Shown: positions 13,374-26,664, counted from the first letter of the stretch. The stretch: DNA of 64,000 nt from Anopheles merus (GCF_017562075.2 NC_054083.1:6121948-6185947), one strand, 5' to 3'. A program made the numbers and translations. The notes: generated from the letters alone by a model not told the origin.

Positions 13374-14146
13374 GTATGCACACATACGCCTATTCTCACT
13401 CTACACTCGTACATAATAATGTTACTCTCTTTCCCTTCCCAGAGAAATCCAGGGCATACTAGGTGGCGCACACCAACTGTCGACTATTTATAAACATAAA
13501 CGTCGGCCATTTTGGAACAGCGAGCAGCTCCTAGTACTAGGTTGCGCTCTCCTTCTCGTCCATACGGTGCGGTTTCTGGCCCCTTGGTACATCTAGCCAA
13601 TCTAGCTTTTTTTTTAATGCCGACGTAGTCTCGTCGTCCCGCCATCGGCAAAGTTTTTATTGCCATTTTTTTGTTATCATTAACAGGAGTTACTCACTCC
13701 TATTCTATACGTGAAAAGCCCTGCGATATACTCACAGTGAGAAGGAGAGAAGCAAAAAGGGCGAGATAACACGTATCGCGCCACACGCACGTTGTGGGAC
13801 AAAGGCAACCAAAAAAAAAAAAAAACTACGTCCACTTTTAACGTGCCAACGCTTTCGTATGAAGAGCTGTAGCACTTTGGCCCGGTGGCCGATAACCGCA
13901 TATTGCATCATGCAGACTCGTGGTCCCCCAATATTTGTGTACTTCCCACTGCCAAGCCTCAGACATGTCCCAGGCGTTTCAACCGAATCAAGCACCTCTA
14001 GTCTATCGATTTTCCGAGCCTACACATTCAAATGTTACTCGACTCTTTATGATAGCTTGGCGCTGTCGCACCTTTTTAAGGAGCTCAACGCATCAGCATT
14101 GTTTGGAGAAGCAGTACCGTGCCATTTGCGCTGTGGAATAAAAGGT

Positions 14147-14237
14147 GTACGCACACTGTTGGTTCTGCCGCAAACGTTAAATGCAATACAACGTAACCAT
14201 CAGCAACACACTCGGCACACTCTAATTTCTGCAAATT
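14147..14237 (+). repeat. 91-bp local duplication, copy 1
   Basis: It is identical to 15861-15951 except for one T/C difference (AAATGC against AAACGC). Both copies start GTACGCACACTGTTGG and end CTAATTTCTGCAAATT. The distance is 1.7 kb and the orientation is the same. No ORF or terminal repeats explain the copying. Confidence 0.95.
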
Positions 14238-15239
14238 TTTCATTGGAAAGCGCCGTATGCAAAAATGAGATTAAGTTACACAAAATGGCATAACGCGTCT
14301 ACAACATGCACTTCCGAATACGGACAACTACCGTTTGCTCGGGCAATGTACATGTGCAAAAAACAAAATCGTCTGAAATGGTTATCAACTTACGGACACA
14401 TGCTTTGCGTTGCTTCTAAGCAAGGGTAAATGGAATATTCACTGCACGACAGGCAGTGAATGGTCGATGGTACCATAGGTTTTGTTTTAGAAAGAAGACG
14501 AAGATGAATTTCAAATCATAATTGAACATTGTGTAAATATATAAGCCACATAAATTGTGATCAAATTGGAATACTGCAGGACTTTTGCTGTAACCATTGT
14601 GGTTCCCATTGCAAAAGAGAGGGAAATCAAAAACTGAGCCTGATTTTGTTTCAAAGCGCATGCGCACACATTCGCCCTTTAAGGTTTTTCTAGGTGAATC
14701 CATCCGGCATTCGCCCCCGATAGAACAGCATGCTTTAGGAGAGCAGCGATGGTAGTAAGAGCATCTTGGTCGATACCATTAATTACATCTGCTTTGAGAG
14801 AAACATAATAAGGGCTTGTTTGGCAGTACAGATATTATGTGCAGAAGTAAGGCGTGGGAGGGGGGTAATGAGAAAACATTATCAAAGTAGAGCAAACATG
14901 TGAAGCCCAAACAAATAGCAGTGGATTGTTCCGAAGTAAACAATTACTGATAAAGACATTTGCACAAAGATGGATCTATGCTACTCCCAAAAGAAAAAAG
15001 AAAAAAAAAATTCAATCGTTCACCCCTGGCTAGACGAGCCAGAATGATGGCTGCCCTATAAGTGTCAAATTAAGAGTGGATTAATACAAAGTTACGTGTA
15101 ACAATTTAATTGCTATTGCGTCTATGTCTAGTATTATGATTTTAATTATGTTATATCCATCCTCCGTTCCACAACATTCCGTAATGGACGACGCCCTTTC
15201 AGTGTAGGTGCTTGTTTTGCATATACATATAACTGCTAC

Positions 15240-15632
15240 TTAGGATTCTAGCTGACACATGACAACGATTGGCGATCGGGACGATTCCTCGTCGCTCTCG
15301 TAGAAGTATCGTTGCTTTGGCGAGAGGCCATGCTGCAACCGGCGGACGGCTTCTTTCACGAGATTGTTGTTTTTCAGCAGGGTTTGCAGAAACTCGTACG
15401 GATCGTCTATCGTCTCTTCGCCTTTCGTCTTCGCCTTGTTCGCCGCCTTCGCCTTCTCCGTGCCGCTGCCGCACACAGGCTCCGACCAGGACCGGCAGGG
15501 TATGTGGTAGGGCGAGGGCCGGGAGCTTCGCGTCGCCTGGTGTGCAGGTTTCGCTTTCAGGCGCAGGTTTTCGCGGATTTCGTGTACCAGCTCTTCCACC
15601 GCCAGCACGTCATTCGTCTGCTTGCTCGGCAT
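15240..15632 (-). CDS. FRAT/GBP-like GSK-3-binding protein
   Basis: A single-exon frame of 130 aa. The start chosen is MPSKQTND at 15632, because an N-terminal block AVEELVHEIRENLRLK (residues 11-26) lines up with the acidic N-terminal block of vertebrate FRAT1/2 (EVDRLVAQIGETLQLD). The frame stays open upstream to 15842, but that part looks like 5' UTR. Residues 76-99, DDPYEFLQTLL followed by NNNLVKEAVRRL, match the FRATtide region, where known FRATs read DDPHRLLQQLV then GNLIKEAVRRL. In vertebrates this amphipathic helix binds GSK-3 in the groove used by axin and blocks beta-catenin phosphorylation, so a positive role in Wnt signalling or GSK-3 sequestration is inferred. Between the blocks is a basic linker rich in K/A (59-70), and the tail carries ESDEESSRSP. 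Human FRAT genes are also intronless but longer (about 230-280 aa). Confidence 0.82.
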   Translation of the reverse strand: MPSKQTNDVLAVEELVHEIRENLRLKAKPAHQATRSSRPSPYHIPCRSWSEPVCGSGTEKAKAANKAKTKGEETIDDPYEFLQTLLKNNNLVKEAVRRLQHGLSPKQRYFYESDEESSRSPIVVMCQLES

Positions 15633-15860
15633 TGTGACGATGCCTTCGCTGCTACTGCCGCTATCAGGATCACTACTTCGCGACAGTGTTAACTCACAAA
15701 CACTGGTGATGGTGGTGCAGTTGCTCTGGACGCGACCGAAATCGCTGTCGCCCTTTTCTGTCGGTTGAGCGATGGTTGCAGCAATAATAATAATAGATTC
15801 ACGACCGATGAAATATTTGCCAATACACTCACGCTTGCGCACTCACATACACACACACAC

Positions 15861-15951
15861 GTACGCACACTGTTGGTTCTGCCGCAAACGTTAAACGCAA
15901 TACAACGTAACCATCAGCAACACACTCGGCACACTCTAATTTCTGCAAATT
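15861..15951 (+). repeat. 91-bp local duplication, copy 2
   Basis: The partner of 14147-14237. It lies just upstream (on the gene's strand) of the FRAT-like gene, beside a short CA run. Confidence 0.95.
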
Positions 15952-16879
15952 CCGTCCGTTGTTTTAGCTGATGCAATCCTCAAAGCGGATTAACCAATCC
16001 ACAAACACACTGACACGTGCCAACACACACACACACACACAGAAACTAAACCAACCAGCTTTTTATTTCGACTAGTTTGTTTTCAATTGTAGACCGCACT
16101 CCTGGCAAGCTCGTTCTGGATGTTTGTGTGAATGTGGTGCTCTTTTTACTGTAACTCTTGACGAAGAGTTTTCCGGTTCTAGATACGTTAAATGCACTCG
16201 ACGATTCGTTCCACTTCGTGCTCTTTCACTCACAGCACTGGCACTGCCTGGCTTGAATTGAGCTTATGATAACAGTACGCTATGCGTTTTCATTGATTGC
16301 TTACGGCGGCTACTAGCTATGCTAACTTCGTGTGCGGCTGTATTTTTTTCCTCCGTTGAAGCAGTGCAACGGTTCTCCCCGGAGTTTTTTGTTTGTTTGT
16401 TTGTTTGATATACTACACGCAACAGTGCGTATCAAATGGGTGCTGCAACAAAAAAGACAAGGATAAAGCACACGAACGACTTTTCAATTTCCTATGGATG
16501 TTTTCCTTGCTTTTGTTACAGAGTAGGCGAGGGAAAAATTTCTCCACAGCTCCGCGGGACGTATGTTTCTGTCGGAGGTGTGAACTTGGTTCCGTTTCCT
16601 CGATACAGCACAGCAACGTCTTGGCAACTGCGGTTGAAAATGATGTTTTATTTTCTTTTGCTCGGCACACTGCGCGTCGCCTCCTTTCTCGTTTCTTCCT
16701 GAAGCAAGCGCAATCGGAACGTACACACACGCCCTGGACTGGCAACTCGAACACAATCTGCAGTTGCTACCTTCTTTCTGCGCACCTGGCGAGAGCTGCC
16801 TGTGGTAGTGGTAGTGCACTGGCAACGTAGACTGCCCGTAGTTTCACTATTTCTTGTCTGCACTGCTGGCGTACGTGGG

Positions 16880-16930
16880 AAGCATACACCAAAACAGTAT
16901 GAAGAGCTGCTGTGTGATGTGTTTTTGTGT
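16880..16930 (+). repeat. 51-bp local duplication, copy 1
   Basis: An exact 51-bp match to 18102-18152 (begins AAGCATACACCAAAACAGTA, ends TGTTTTTGTGT), in the same orientation 1.2 kb apart. Confidence 0.95.
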
Positions 16931-17314
16931 TACTATTCGGTTTCGCTTTACACTTTGCTCTTTTTTGCAGGTGAATCACGTCCAGTGTTTTACACGAAGT
17001 TGCGATTAATAGTGAACTACCCGCTAAAGCAGAGCAAGTATGTGAATAGCACTATCGCACTGCAGCACTTTCGGTAATGCTTTTTCTTGTGCTCGTTTTG
17101 AACGGGCGTACTCTGAATCTAATCCACACTAACACAACCAACACGGTCGCGCTCTGGCAAGATATACACTGTTTTCACTGTCGGGCCGTTACCCGAAATG
17201 TGTGGGCTCTAACTTCTCAAAACAGAGCACACAAACAGAGCTTGACCTCCGACGTCATTCACGATGGAGCAGGGGATGTACGAACCCACAATGCAAGAAA
17301 AAACGACCCCTTTC

Positions 17315-17345
<31 letters not shown>

Positions 17346-18101
17346 AGCACACACTCTCGGTTACTGACTGCTCTACGACTGTGTTTCAGACGCACTGAAT
17401 CGATCCGCAGCGAAAAACAACAGCAATAACAAAGATAAACAAGGTCCGCAAAGGAAGAGGAAATCCCTTTCTATCGCCGCTGAATGTTGTTAGCACTACG
17501 GAGTAGGTACACGGTACGCGGGTCGGTGCCGTTTCCTTTCTCAGAGCGTTTACTATCCCTTTGTCAACACTCACTATCTCGTTCTTGCGCGATACACAGC
17601 AGCGTTGCTCTATCTCTTTTACACTCCTTGCTGTGAGATACTTTTTCTTATGTACAGGAGCGAATAGCGACCCGGTTAGATGCTATCGACTCGGACGTGC
17701 TAGATCGAATGAACGGAACGAACCACCGCGGCTTGGTTTCGTGTTTACCTCAGCAAACCAGCCAGAGCGCGTCGACACCATGCTACACGCACACCATCTC
17801 ACCCTACTCATACGAGCGCTGGGAAAAGACGTTACACAACCATATCGCAATGATTTGGCTGCTAGGAAAAGAAGGAATGGTCGTATGGTGCTTATTAATC
17901 AATTATTCCGTACGTACTGCCTTATTCCTGCGATTTCAAGCCATTTCTTTAGAATTCTTTCTTTAGATTTGCAATTCTGAAAAGTCGGGTAGAGTTGACC
18001 ATTCATACCGCCGCACCGACAAGTACAACACACATATGAAACGTAAACAACGACCGTGTTTTCGAACTTTCGAGTAAAACCTTTATGTGTGCGTGTGTGG
18101 A

Positions 18102-18152
18102 AAGCATACACCAAAACAGTATGAAGAGCTGCTGTGTGATGTGTTTTTGTGT
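18102..18152 (+). repeat. 51-bp local duplication, copy 2
   Basis: The partner of 16880-16930. The two copies have different flanks, so this is not simple tandem duplication of a larger block. Confidence 0.95.
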
Positions 18153-21100
18153 GCGGTGGTGATGTGAGGCTGCGTCTGCGCGTTTGTGTTTGAACTTCTC
18201 TCATACACGTACGTTGCGGACATATTTGCGGAGGTGTTTGCAAGAAATTCTACCCGGTAAAACTACTGCTTTCGCAAATTCTTGCCCTATCGAGGAATAG
18301 AAAAAAATAATAAATTGCAATCGAAACATTCCATATTCGATGCAACCAATTTGAAAAATTGGTATCAAAAGCCCAATACACGCCTTTTCTTCACGGATGT
18401 GTGTGTATGGGTGAGATCCAATGTGTTTGATCATTATGAGCAGAAATGAGAGCAAATCACTCGTCTCTCTTTTCAGCTGCCCACTTTACACTTCCTTGAA
18501 AAAACGGTCCCCCGCCACACCAGCTTTACTTGGCATTCCATTCTGTTTCCGTTTTTTACCCACCCTTTGTTCCATCTCGCTTACTACGATTGCAATATGC
18601 CGATTGTCCATTTCACTCGTTCTAATACGGAATAATGTAAATAAACCGCTAGCAACGGCTTCACCACCACATGTACACAGGTACACCTAGTTGAACCAGC
18701 TTACGCGCAGTTACGTTCGTTGAGTTTCGCTGCAAAATGTTTTACAAGAAACGTAGAAACGCTTTCAGCACTAAAATACTGTCTTTTTGTACATGTAAAC
18801 CCTACACTATACGCGTGTGCCTTGCGTTAGTACACACTGTAGTTGCTGCCTTTCCTGCCACAGCCGTTGGATGTTTTCTTTCGCGCGTTTTCTTTCTCTC
18901 AGCTACGTTGTTCAAACAGGAAATGTCTTGCATCGCTTTCACACTTTCAGCAGGCGGCTTGGTTTGGCTTTCATCCCTTTTCAGTGAATGCCCTAAGCCG
19001 GGTACAAACCCACCACCACCTCTGCGCCGTTGTAAACATGACCTCGATTTCGTAGTGTTAGTGCACAAAATGGCGCCTGCCAAGCAACGCAGCAGACGGG
19101 GTGATTGTTTTTGTTTTGTCGCGATCAAAACATCACCCTCAAACCCTCTCTCCGAGCGCACCAGGTGTTGTTGTTGTTGGTGTTGGAGGTGGTGGTAGCG
19201 CTGGACTCTGCGTACGTCCATAAAACCGAGCCGCTCTCCTCACCCCACAAGACGCAGTGTAATGAAATGAATTAAAAAATACACCGCCTGCTCCACACCA
19301 AGGCAAACACCCCAACGGAAAGAGGACTGGGAAAAAGACACTTCTTCGAGAGAGGTGCATAAAACGCCTTTGCTTGTTGTTTTGTGTGCCTACGCCCGCT
19401 TTCCGTGGCTCGTTCGTAACAGATTCATCAGCGGAATTATTCATTGCTCACTTCCAACACAACACATCTACGTCTACGGGCATAGTGAGCGGAAGTGAAT
19501 CATCATAGCGCAAATGTCGTCCGAAGTACGGAGGGAAGCAGACACTGTTGCAAAATACAATCGACTCACAGTCATAATCCTTATCAAATCGCAAACAACA
19601 ACTAAAACCAGTGAGGAAATAAGGAGAATAGTTAACCGTTAAGCAAGCCAATCTTATATTCTTTTGCCAACTGCTTTCCATTTTGCTCAAGGGATGTTTT
19701 TGCAAGACAAAATATGTTTTTTGTACACGGCCACTAGCTGTTTTCTGCTCATTCAAAAGGTTTATATAAAAAAGCTGTAACGTAAATAACAAGCATCAAA
19801 TGGAAGCTGACTGCAGGCCCGGGGCAAAGGGCATTCTTCTCTGAATTTGCACCTACGGATGGTGGGGCTTTTCCCCTTAGTCTTAAAAACACCACCAATG
19901 CAATCAAAACTCACTAACCAAACGAAAGTAAAATTGGTCTGTTACAACAGCGTGTTGTAACAAACAATTTCGTTCTTCGGTGCTGGTTTTAGCACATCCG
20001 AACGACGCCAAAAAGGATATCGGTGCAAAACCGATTCGGTGGTTCAGTTCGTTGGCGTCTGTATAAAGTGCCCTTGCCATCGGAGGTAGAACCGCACTCG
20101 CTCGTTCCATGTTGTTTAGCACAAACAACAAATAAAAATAGCACAACGCGTGGCGTGCGACATAAAACGGATGCCCGCCTCCCCCAAATGGAACCAACAG
20201 TCGAAAGGATACAAGGATCCGTTCAAGGTTACCATCGGTGCTGTACATAATGTACGACCAACGTACGACCGGGGACGCTATCATCTCTGCGCAATAGTAC
20301 CGCGTGCCACAGGCCGCCCGGGTGCCCGGTATTCTGCACCGTAGAGCATCAACTTTGTTGAAGCCTTATCGCACTTTATTCGTACACGATAAAGCGAGAC
20401 GGAGTTTGTTTGTGTCCCGGGACATTTGAGCATGGTTTGGGTTTAACTTTCCTTTAACGACCATCTTTGCGTTCTCTCCAGCAGGGAGAAAGTGCTGGCG
20501 ATATGGCGAGAGTTTGGTATATAGTATGTAAGGGTTTTTTTTGTGTTCTCTTAGCACGTTTTTCCCTCCCTTGCTGTAGGAATACCATCGAGGGTGTCCT
20601 ACAACCCCAGACCAGCCACCAACAAGTCTGTAAGATATAATCTATCGTAGTGGATTGAATTTTTTTCTTTGTTTCTGGTTAACACAAAATAATAATATCA
20701 ATTACATACATAATAAACATTTTAAGAGGCAACATATACATTCGACAGTGTTATTTCAATGCATCAAAAGGCAAACGCAATGAGCTCCAGCACGACTCTC
20801 TGTGGTATCGGTTTGCGTTCAAATACGAGTGCAAATTATGTTGTGATGTCTCTTTACTTACATGAAATATGATTCACGATATTATGCGTCTGCAAACCGC
20901 TTGCAAACCAGTTGAAATCTGCTTTCTGAAAACAATTCAATGACAACATACATTACAATAAATTCACAATTTAACATAAATCGGTACATCAATGAGAAGA
21001 AGTGCAGTGAAATGTTGCTGTAAAATGTTGCGAATTCGAAATTCACAGCATGATGATTTAAAAAAAATAGTTGATTACATAAACTAGCATTTCACGAACG

Positions 21101-23286
21101 AACACCCCAATCAATCCAACCGTTCGATTTTTGCAAACTAATACCAAAAACGAAAATGATTCGCAGCAAAATTTCGGAACGACAAATAAAACGCAAAAAA
21201 AAACAGAAACGCAATGGTAAACAAAACGTGCTTTAGTAAATACGTGGCTCTCACACATACAGCACAGCTTGTGTTGGTAGATAAGTCGGGTGCAAGCGAT
21301 CGATTGTTCGAGGGAATGCCAGTTTTATCAACATCTGATACACTTTTCTCCGTACTGGGTACGAAAACAACTTCCATTGCTCGAATAACTCCAGCTTTGA
21401 AGGGAGGGCGCGCATATGATACAACAATTCTTTTTTTTTTTTCTTGTAACTCAAAATCATCACAACAACACTCCGAACAACATCGTCATTCATGAACAGA
21501 GTGGTAAAAAAACGCTCCAAGGTTGCCAGCTCCAGCTTTGGTAAACAACTGTGATAAGTCCCAAGAGCTTATCGTTGGAAAATCGTTTAATATTTTCTCC
21601 GAAAGCCATCGTGGAATTGGGCGGAGCATGGTATAAGTTCCACCGAAACGGCGCTTGGTTTCATAAAACATTCATTCAAACGTTCACAATCAATGCGCAA
21701 TGGGGAGTGCCTGAGGTGGTGTTTCAAATATTATTGACAGTTAGCCTAAAATTATCGATATTAGCGATAATATATTCCTTGCTGTTTGCATCATTTTGCA
21801 GATAAATCATTTTTAAACATTCATATGATACATTTCCAATCGTGCCAATCAACAACAACAACAAAACACACACACACACACACACACGATCGATTGCACA
21901 AGTGTTAAAATGAGAAAGCAAACAAATCCTATATTTAGCAAATCGTTACATTTTCAATTCGAACGACCCGCTGTGTAAGCGAAACTGATCAATTGGGGAA
22001 TTTCCAGTGGGAATCCATCACGTCAGCTGCATTTACCGAAAGGACACACACACTCCCCTAAACTATCAGATTCACGACACTTCTTAGATCGTGGGGAATT
22101 TTAAGATCAGTAACGATGTGACAGAAACAGCCGGTCGTTGTACAAAACAGAAAACAAGCTATATTCTTGCAGGTTATTAGTGGAAACATTATATGTAGGC
22201 GCGTGTATGTGTGTATCTTGACGCCGTTACAATCCTGCGTTGTAACAACCCCAGACCATAGAGAGATAAGTGATAAGGCCACATGAAATACTATCGCTAG
22301 CGAATGGCAAAGTCCAACATGGCACAACACACACAACAGTGTTGTTGCAAGCCCCTCACCCACACCCACCCATACCAATACTATCGTGCTCTCAGCCACA
22401 CACTACACAACAACAAAAACACTCCCCACGCCATCCCACACCCCTCCCCCCTCGCTCCCTAAGGGTACATGCTGGCAGCGCCAAACGAGTGTCGCCGAGA
22501 GCACAGTAAAAAAAGTGTACATAGTAAACAAACCGATCGGTTTTCAGCTTGCTCCCAACACCCAACACAGTTCCCACACCACACTTCCCTTGCGCGTACA
22601 CAGCACTATTGCAACTGTCCATGGCCCCGATTGGAGCGCATCCGAGAGGTGCGCATCTACCCTCTCTGTGTGTGAGCATTGAAATTGCATTGACGATGTG
22701 TTGGTACACGATGTGGTCGTTCCATGGTACAGCGAGCCAGCCCCGCCGGACGCCCGGTGGGGCCACATCAGGCGGGTCGTCACATGGACGGTGCACGCGG
22801 TCAGTCACGAAGCACCAGTGAGTAATCCGACGATGGTTGCGACTTTACTGCATCCTTGTACACCAACAGTCAAGCCATCTGTTACGGCCATTACGGGGTA
22901 GCGCCCACGTACAAAGGGTAACGAATGCAGAGACTTTAACAAATGATTTGTGTTTTTTTAAAGAACACCATAATTTCATGCTTGAAGCCGGTACAACGCG
23001 CATCACGGCTTTAAAAAGGAAACATTTTATGTGCATATGCATGTGTGCTTTTGCGTTACGAAAATAGATCCACCTGGCACACTTGCTGAATGTACACAGC
23101 TTGTTGTCAACATGTGGCCGACTGCCCACAAGCGGTCTACTGATAGGAAAAGTTAGACTAATCTATGAAGCATAGACCAGTACAGTATAACAATATGTTC
23201 CATCTGCTGTAGTCGGTAAATGTAAGGAAAGAAACAACAACTGCGTTTATTCTCGTCTAAATGGAGCAAAATGATGTTTATAAAAC

Positions 23287-23349
<63 letters not shown>

Positions 23350-24705
23350 GAGAGAGATATGCTGTGGGGTGATATTGCAATTCGATGCAATGGAATGCAC
23401 CATAACCCCATTCGTGTCCGCCCATAGTGTGTGTGTGTGTGTGTGTGTGTGAGTAAGTGTGGGCGAAGTGTTTGGGTAAGGGAATCCCACGCAGAAGAGA
23501 GAAAAAATAAATGCTACGTTAAGCTGGGTGTTATTTGAGTGAGTCGTGGGTGCAGCAGGGTGGTGGTGGTGGTCGTGTGCATGAATCTTATGCGCATGGC
23601 ACAATCGTGTTTCGGTGGGAAAAAAGTGGAAGCATTTTGCTGAATGAATAACCGAAGGCAAGAGTTCGCTGACGTTTTGCTAACGAGTGAATGCATTTGT
23701 TGGTTCACGAGCAGCAGTGCAGCATGCATTGCTGCACACCAGTCAACGTTCGCAGGTGAGAAGGTGCATGAATGAAGTGCACAATGGAAGCCAACAATGG
23801 TTTAACGCTTGTCGAACAATGAAGAAGATGCAGCTTCGTAATGAAATCTTTGAAAAAGCCACTAAATAACCAGCGACACACTGCAGCACTTGTGTTATCA
23901 CGCCGTTGCAAGAAAGTGCAGCTCCCACTGTGGGCCTAAGCACTCGAGCAAAAATGTAACAGAGCTACATTACACATTGTACTTCAAGGGCTAATACAGC
24001 CAGTATCTTTACAGCCCTTCAATTACAAACCTTCTGTTGTTTGCACCAGAAAAACGGAGCGTTCGTTGGATGTGTCAAACTAAACAGAAGCATTCAGCTG
24101 TATTGCTGCAACATTGCTCTACTGCGTTGCAGTATGAATGATACGGATGTCAACAATGCTTAGTGTGATATCAGTTAATCTTTGCGTGGCTACGAACAGG
24201 ATTAGCTTGAAGCCTTTGGCCTTTGGTTAGTAATACAGTTCGCAGTGGTGTTTGTTAGCCAATGTGTGAAATGATCAGCACACAGCAGTATCGCAAATGT
24301 GTGCAATAAAATATAAACAATGTTAACTTTAGCGCGCCGATTTGGGCTCAACGAACTTACCTAACCACGTCCATCCATCGGCAACATCATGACGGCAAAC
24401 ATTGACCAAAGCAAAATTAAGGAAACAAAAAAGGAAAGGCAAAAATGTGCCAAAACATACTGAACGAAAGTCAACGTTCTTGGCGCGTTTCCTCTCCCAT
24501 CATTCCTCCTCGCCCTTAGCTTTTCAACTGCTGTTTGACTGTACATGTAGTAGTTTCACCGGCAAGCATCGTGAAGTGTAAATATTAGTGGTGGATCTCA
24601 TACGAATCCGACCCCGTCCGTATCGAGGTCCGGGGTCCGTACTCTATCGGAATCGATCCCGTCCCGTCGTTGTAACAATTATTCCACAACTCGTATGATG
24701 ACTTA

Positions 24706-25626
24706 GGGGATAGCGGGGCAAAATGGGCATGTGGGTCAAAATGGGCACCCTCTTGTTAAGCATTATTTGACTACAAATATACTTTCCCATGCTCAAAATG
24801 TATTCATTAGAGTGTTCTATGAACACCATGTAAGTTTCATAGCCCTTACACAACAAATAACCAAGAAAAATGCAAAATGAGGTTTAGTAGCATATTGATG
24901 TAATTTTTGCCACTTTGAAAATAAGCTTAAACCAGTGTCACAGGGATGCGTTGAAGTTTTACATGATATGTTTTTAAAGATATGACATTTCTTTACAATT
25001 TGTCTCAAGAAAGCAAGGCGATTGAATGCGTATTTTTACTAATGTAACAAAAAATACAAAAATGCTTCACGTGGGGCAAAATGGGCAGTTACGTTTGGGG
25101 CAAAATGGGCAGATGCTTTTGAAATACGGCGCTTGGTGAGGCTATGGTGTTGTATTTGTCGCCTCAATAATGATAACACGCACAGCTTCAAAAGATTCGA
25201 TTTTGTAGATTTAAACGTGTAAAAACTGTTTTAATTTTGATAACATAGTTATGGAAGAATTTTAAGGGCTTTCCTAAACAGCAAAACAAAAGATAGAACG
25301 AAAATACATTTCACGAAACGTGCGCAAAAGCATAGACCATTACCTAAGCGCAGTAGTTGTGGCCCATATTGCTCCAGTGTTTTGACGTTTCACAGTTTGT
25401 TTACATATGCCCATTTTACCCCGCGTGTCAAAATAGCTTCTCGTAAAACATCAACTTATATTTTACACTGTTTTCATGATTTTAAGTTGTTTTCATTCTA
25501 TTTGGCAATTTTAATCCATAGATAAAGGGTGGAGGCATACAATAATGGAAGAAAAATGGACTTTTGTGGCATATTCAAAGGAATTTTCAGTAAACTGCTT
25601 TTGCCCCATTTTGCCCCGCTTTCCCC
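24706..25626. mobile_element. TIR element, 921 bp, with GGGGCAAAATGG ends
   Basis: The left end is GGGGATAGCGGGGCAAAATG, and the right end read in reverse is GGGGAAAGCGGGGCAAAATG, one mismatch in about 21 bp. TA flanks both sides (24704-24705 and 25627-25628). The word GGGGCAAAATGG also recurs inside (near 25074 and 25097). There is no transposase. The superfamily is not assigned; a TA target suggests Tc1/mariner-like or similar. Confidence 0.75.
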
Positions 25627-26028
25627 TATGTACTCGCCTGCCTCCATGAGTTGGAACCGGCATCACACTCTCCTGAACCCATTGAAGCCAACACATTCGA
25701 TGGTTCCTGTTCCGGTAGGTTCGAAGCTACTTGCAATAAAGGAATGCGGGGCAAAATGGACCGGTTAAGGATTTTGGTCTGTATCTTATTGGTTAAACCA
25801 CTTTCCACTGTTATTTTGACACCAATCCATACTTCAACGTCTTCTTCATGAAAGAAGTCATAAGATGACGCATTAATAACAAATATATACGTTTAAAATG
25901 GATTTTAAAAATTAACAGTCGTGATCATGTCAACAGTCAACAGTCGTGAAAATGTATTGTGTGGGGTAAAATGGTATTGCTATGGGGCAAAATCGTCTTA
26001 CACAAAGTGTCATAACACATCAAAACAA

Positions 26029-26664
26029 AGGGGCAAAATGGACCACAACATTGAACTTCAAGCTTTGTTTTAAGCTCTTGCATCGCGGTAGAATTGTGAG
26101 AGTAGAAATTTAAGTTTAGTATTTAAGTGTTTTGTTGAATAATTTAGTCAAATGCTGGACTATTTCAATAATTCACGTGTGGTCAGTAATTTTTATCGTC
26201 GATATAGTATGCATACAACAAAGATTTATTTATCTAAAGCCTGTGTATTGTTGCGACCTTAGCTTATACCATGGCCTCATCATGTTGCTCTTGTCAAGAC
26301 ATACCGACCATTTTTCACCAAGTGAAACATTTTACAAACTTTACCTTTAAAAGTTTTACATCAAATTTAAATGGTAATTTTTTCACGTAAATCATAGATA
26401 AATATCGTGTACCTGGATACACATTTTGTTGCTCTAATTGTATGTTAAATTCTTACGAAAGCTTATTTTTGAAACGGTGAAATTTACATCGCTTAGAGCA
26501 AATATTTTATTTGCTAAACTGTTAACTTAATTTGGAATCTTTTGTTATGAAACGTTCATGGTGGGCTTTGAATATCGTATTTGATACTTTTCAATCATTA
26601 GAAGTCATCATGACCGTGTTAATTTTCCAATAATGCAGGTGACCATTTTGCCCCAGGTTCCCCT
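26029..26664. repeat. Second inverted pair of GGGGCAAAATGG ends
   Basis: GGGGCAAAATGGACCAC at about 26031 and its inverted counterpart GTGACCATTTTGCCCC at 26639-26654 bracket about 630 bp of AT-rich DNA, then TTCCCCTA. Single copies of the same word lie at about 25748, 25962 (a GGGGTAAAATGG variant) and 25984. This looks like a second, rearranged member of the element at 24706, or a longer element in which that one is nested. Confidence 0.5.

Larger units (their letters stand above)
15952..24590. other. Non-coding stretch upstream of the FRAT-like gene
   Basis: Apart from the duplications listed, I see no supported exon. The many short open frames lack family resemblance or paired splice sites. 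Microsatellites are present: CA near 17325-17350, GA at about 23288-23357 and GT at about 23427-23451. The part between 15.6 and 19 kb has higher GC and could hold 5' UTR exons and regulatory DNA of the FRAT-like gene. Confidence 0.45.

Noticed and set aside
15269..15692. Plus-strand frames of 122-126 codons
   Set aside because: Shadows of the FRAT-like gene on the other strand; Arg/Ser-rich by reverse translation and without family resemblance.
19904..20284. A 126-codon minus frame
   Set aside because: Biased composition and no recognisable domain; no paired splice sites.
21486..21671. Minus-strand frame with RRFGGTYTMLRPIPRWLSEK
   Set aside because: It looked protein-like, but I could not link it to a family or to splice sites; left unannotated.
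24361..24546. Minus frame ending at a strong TAG/GTAAGT donor
   Set aside because: The frame stops right at the donor, so it would at most be a non-coding 5' exon; no partner was identified.
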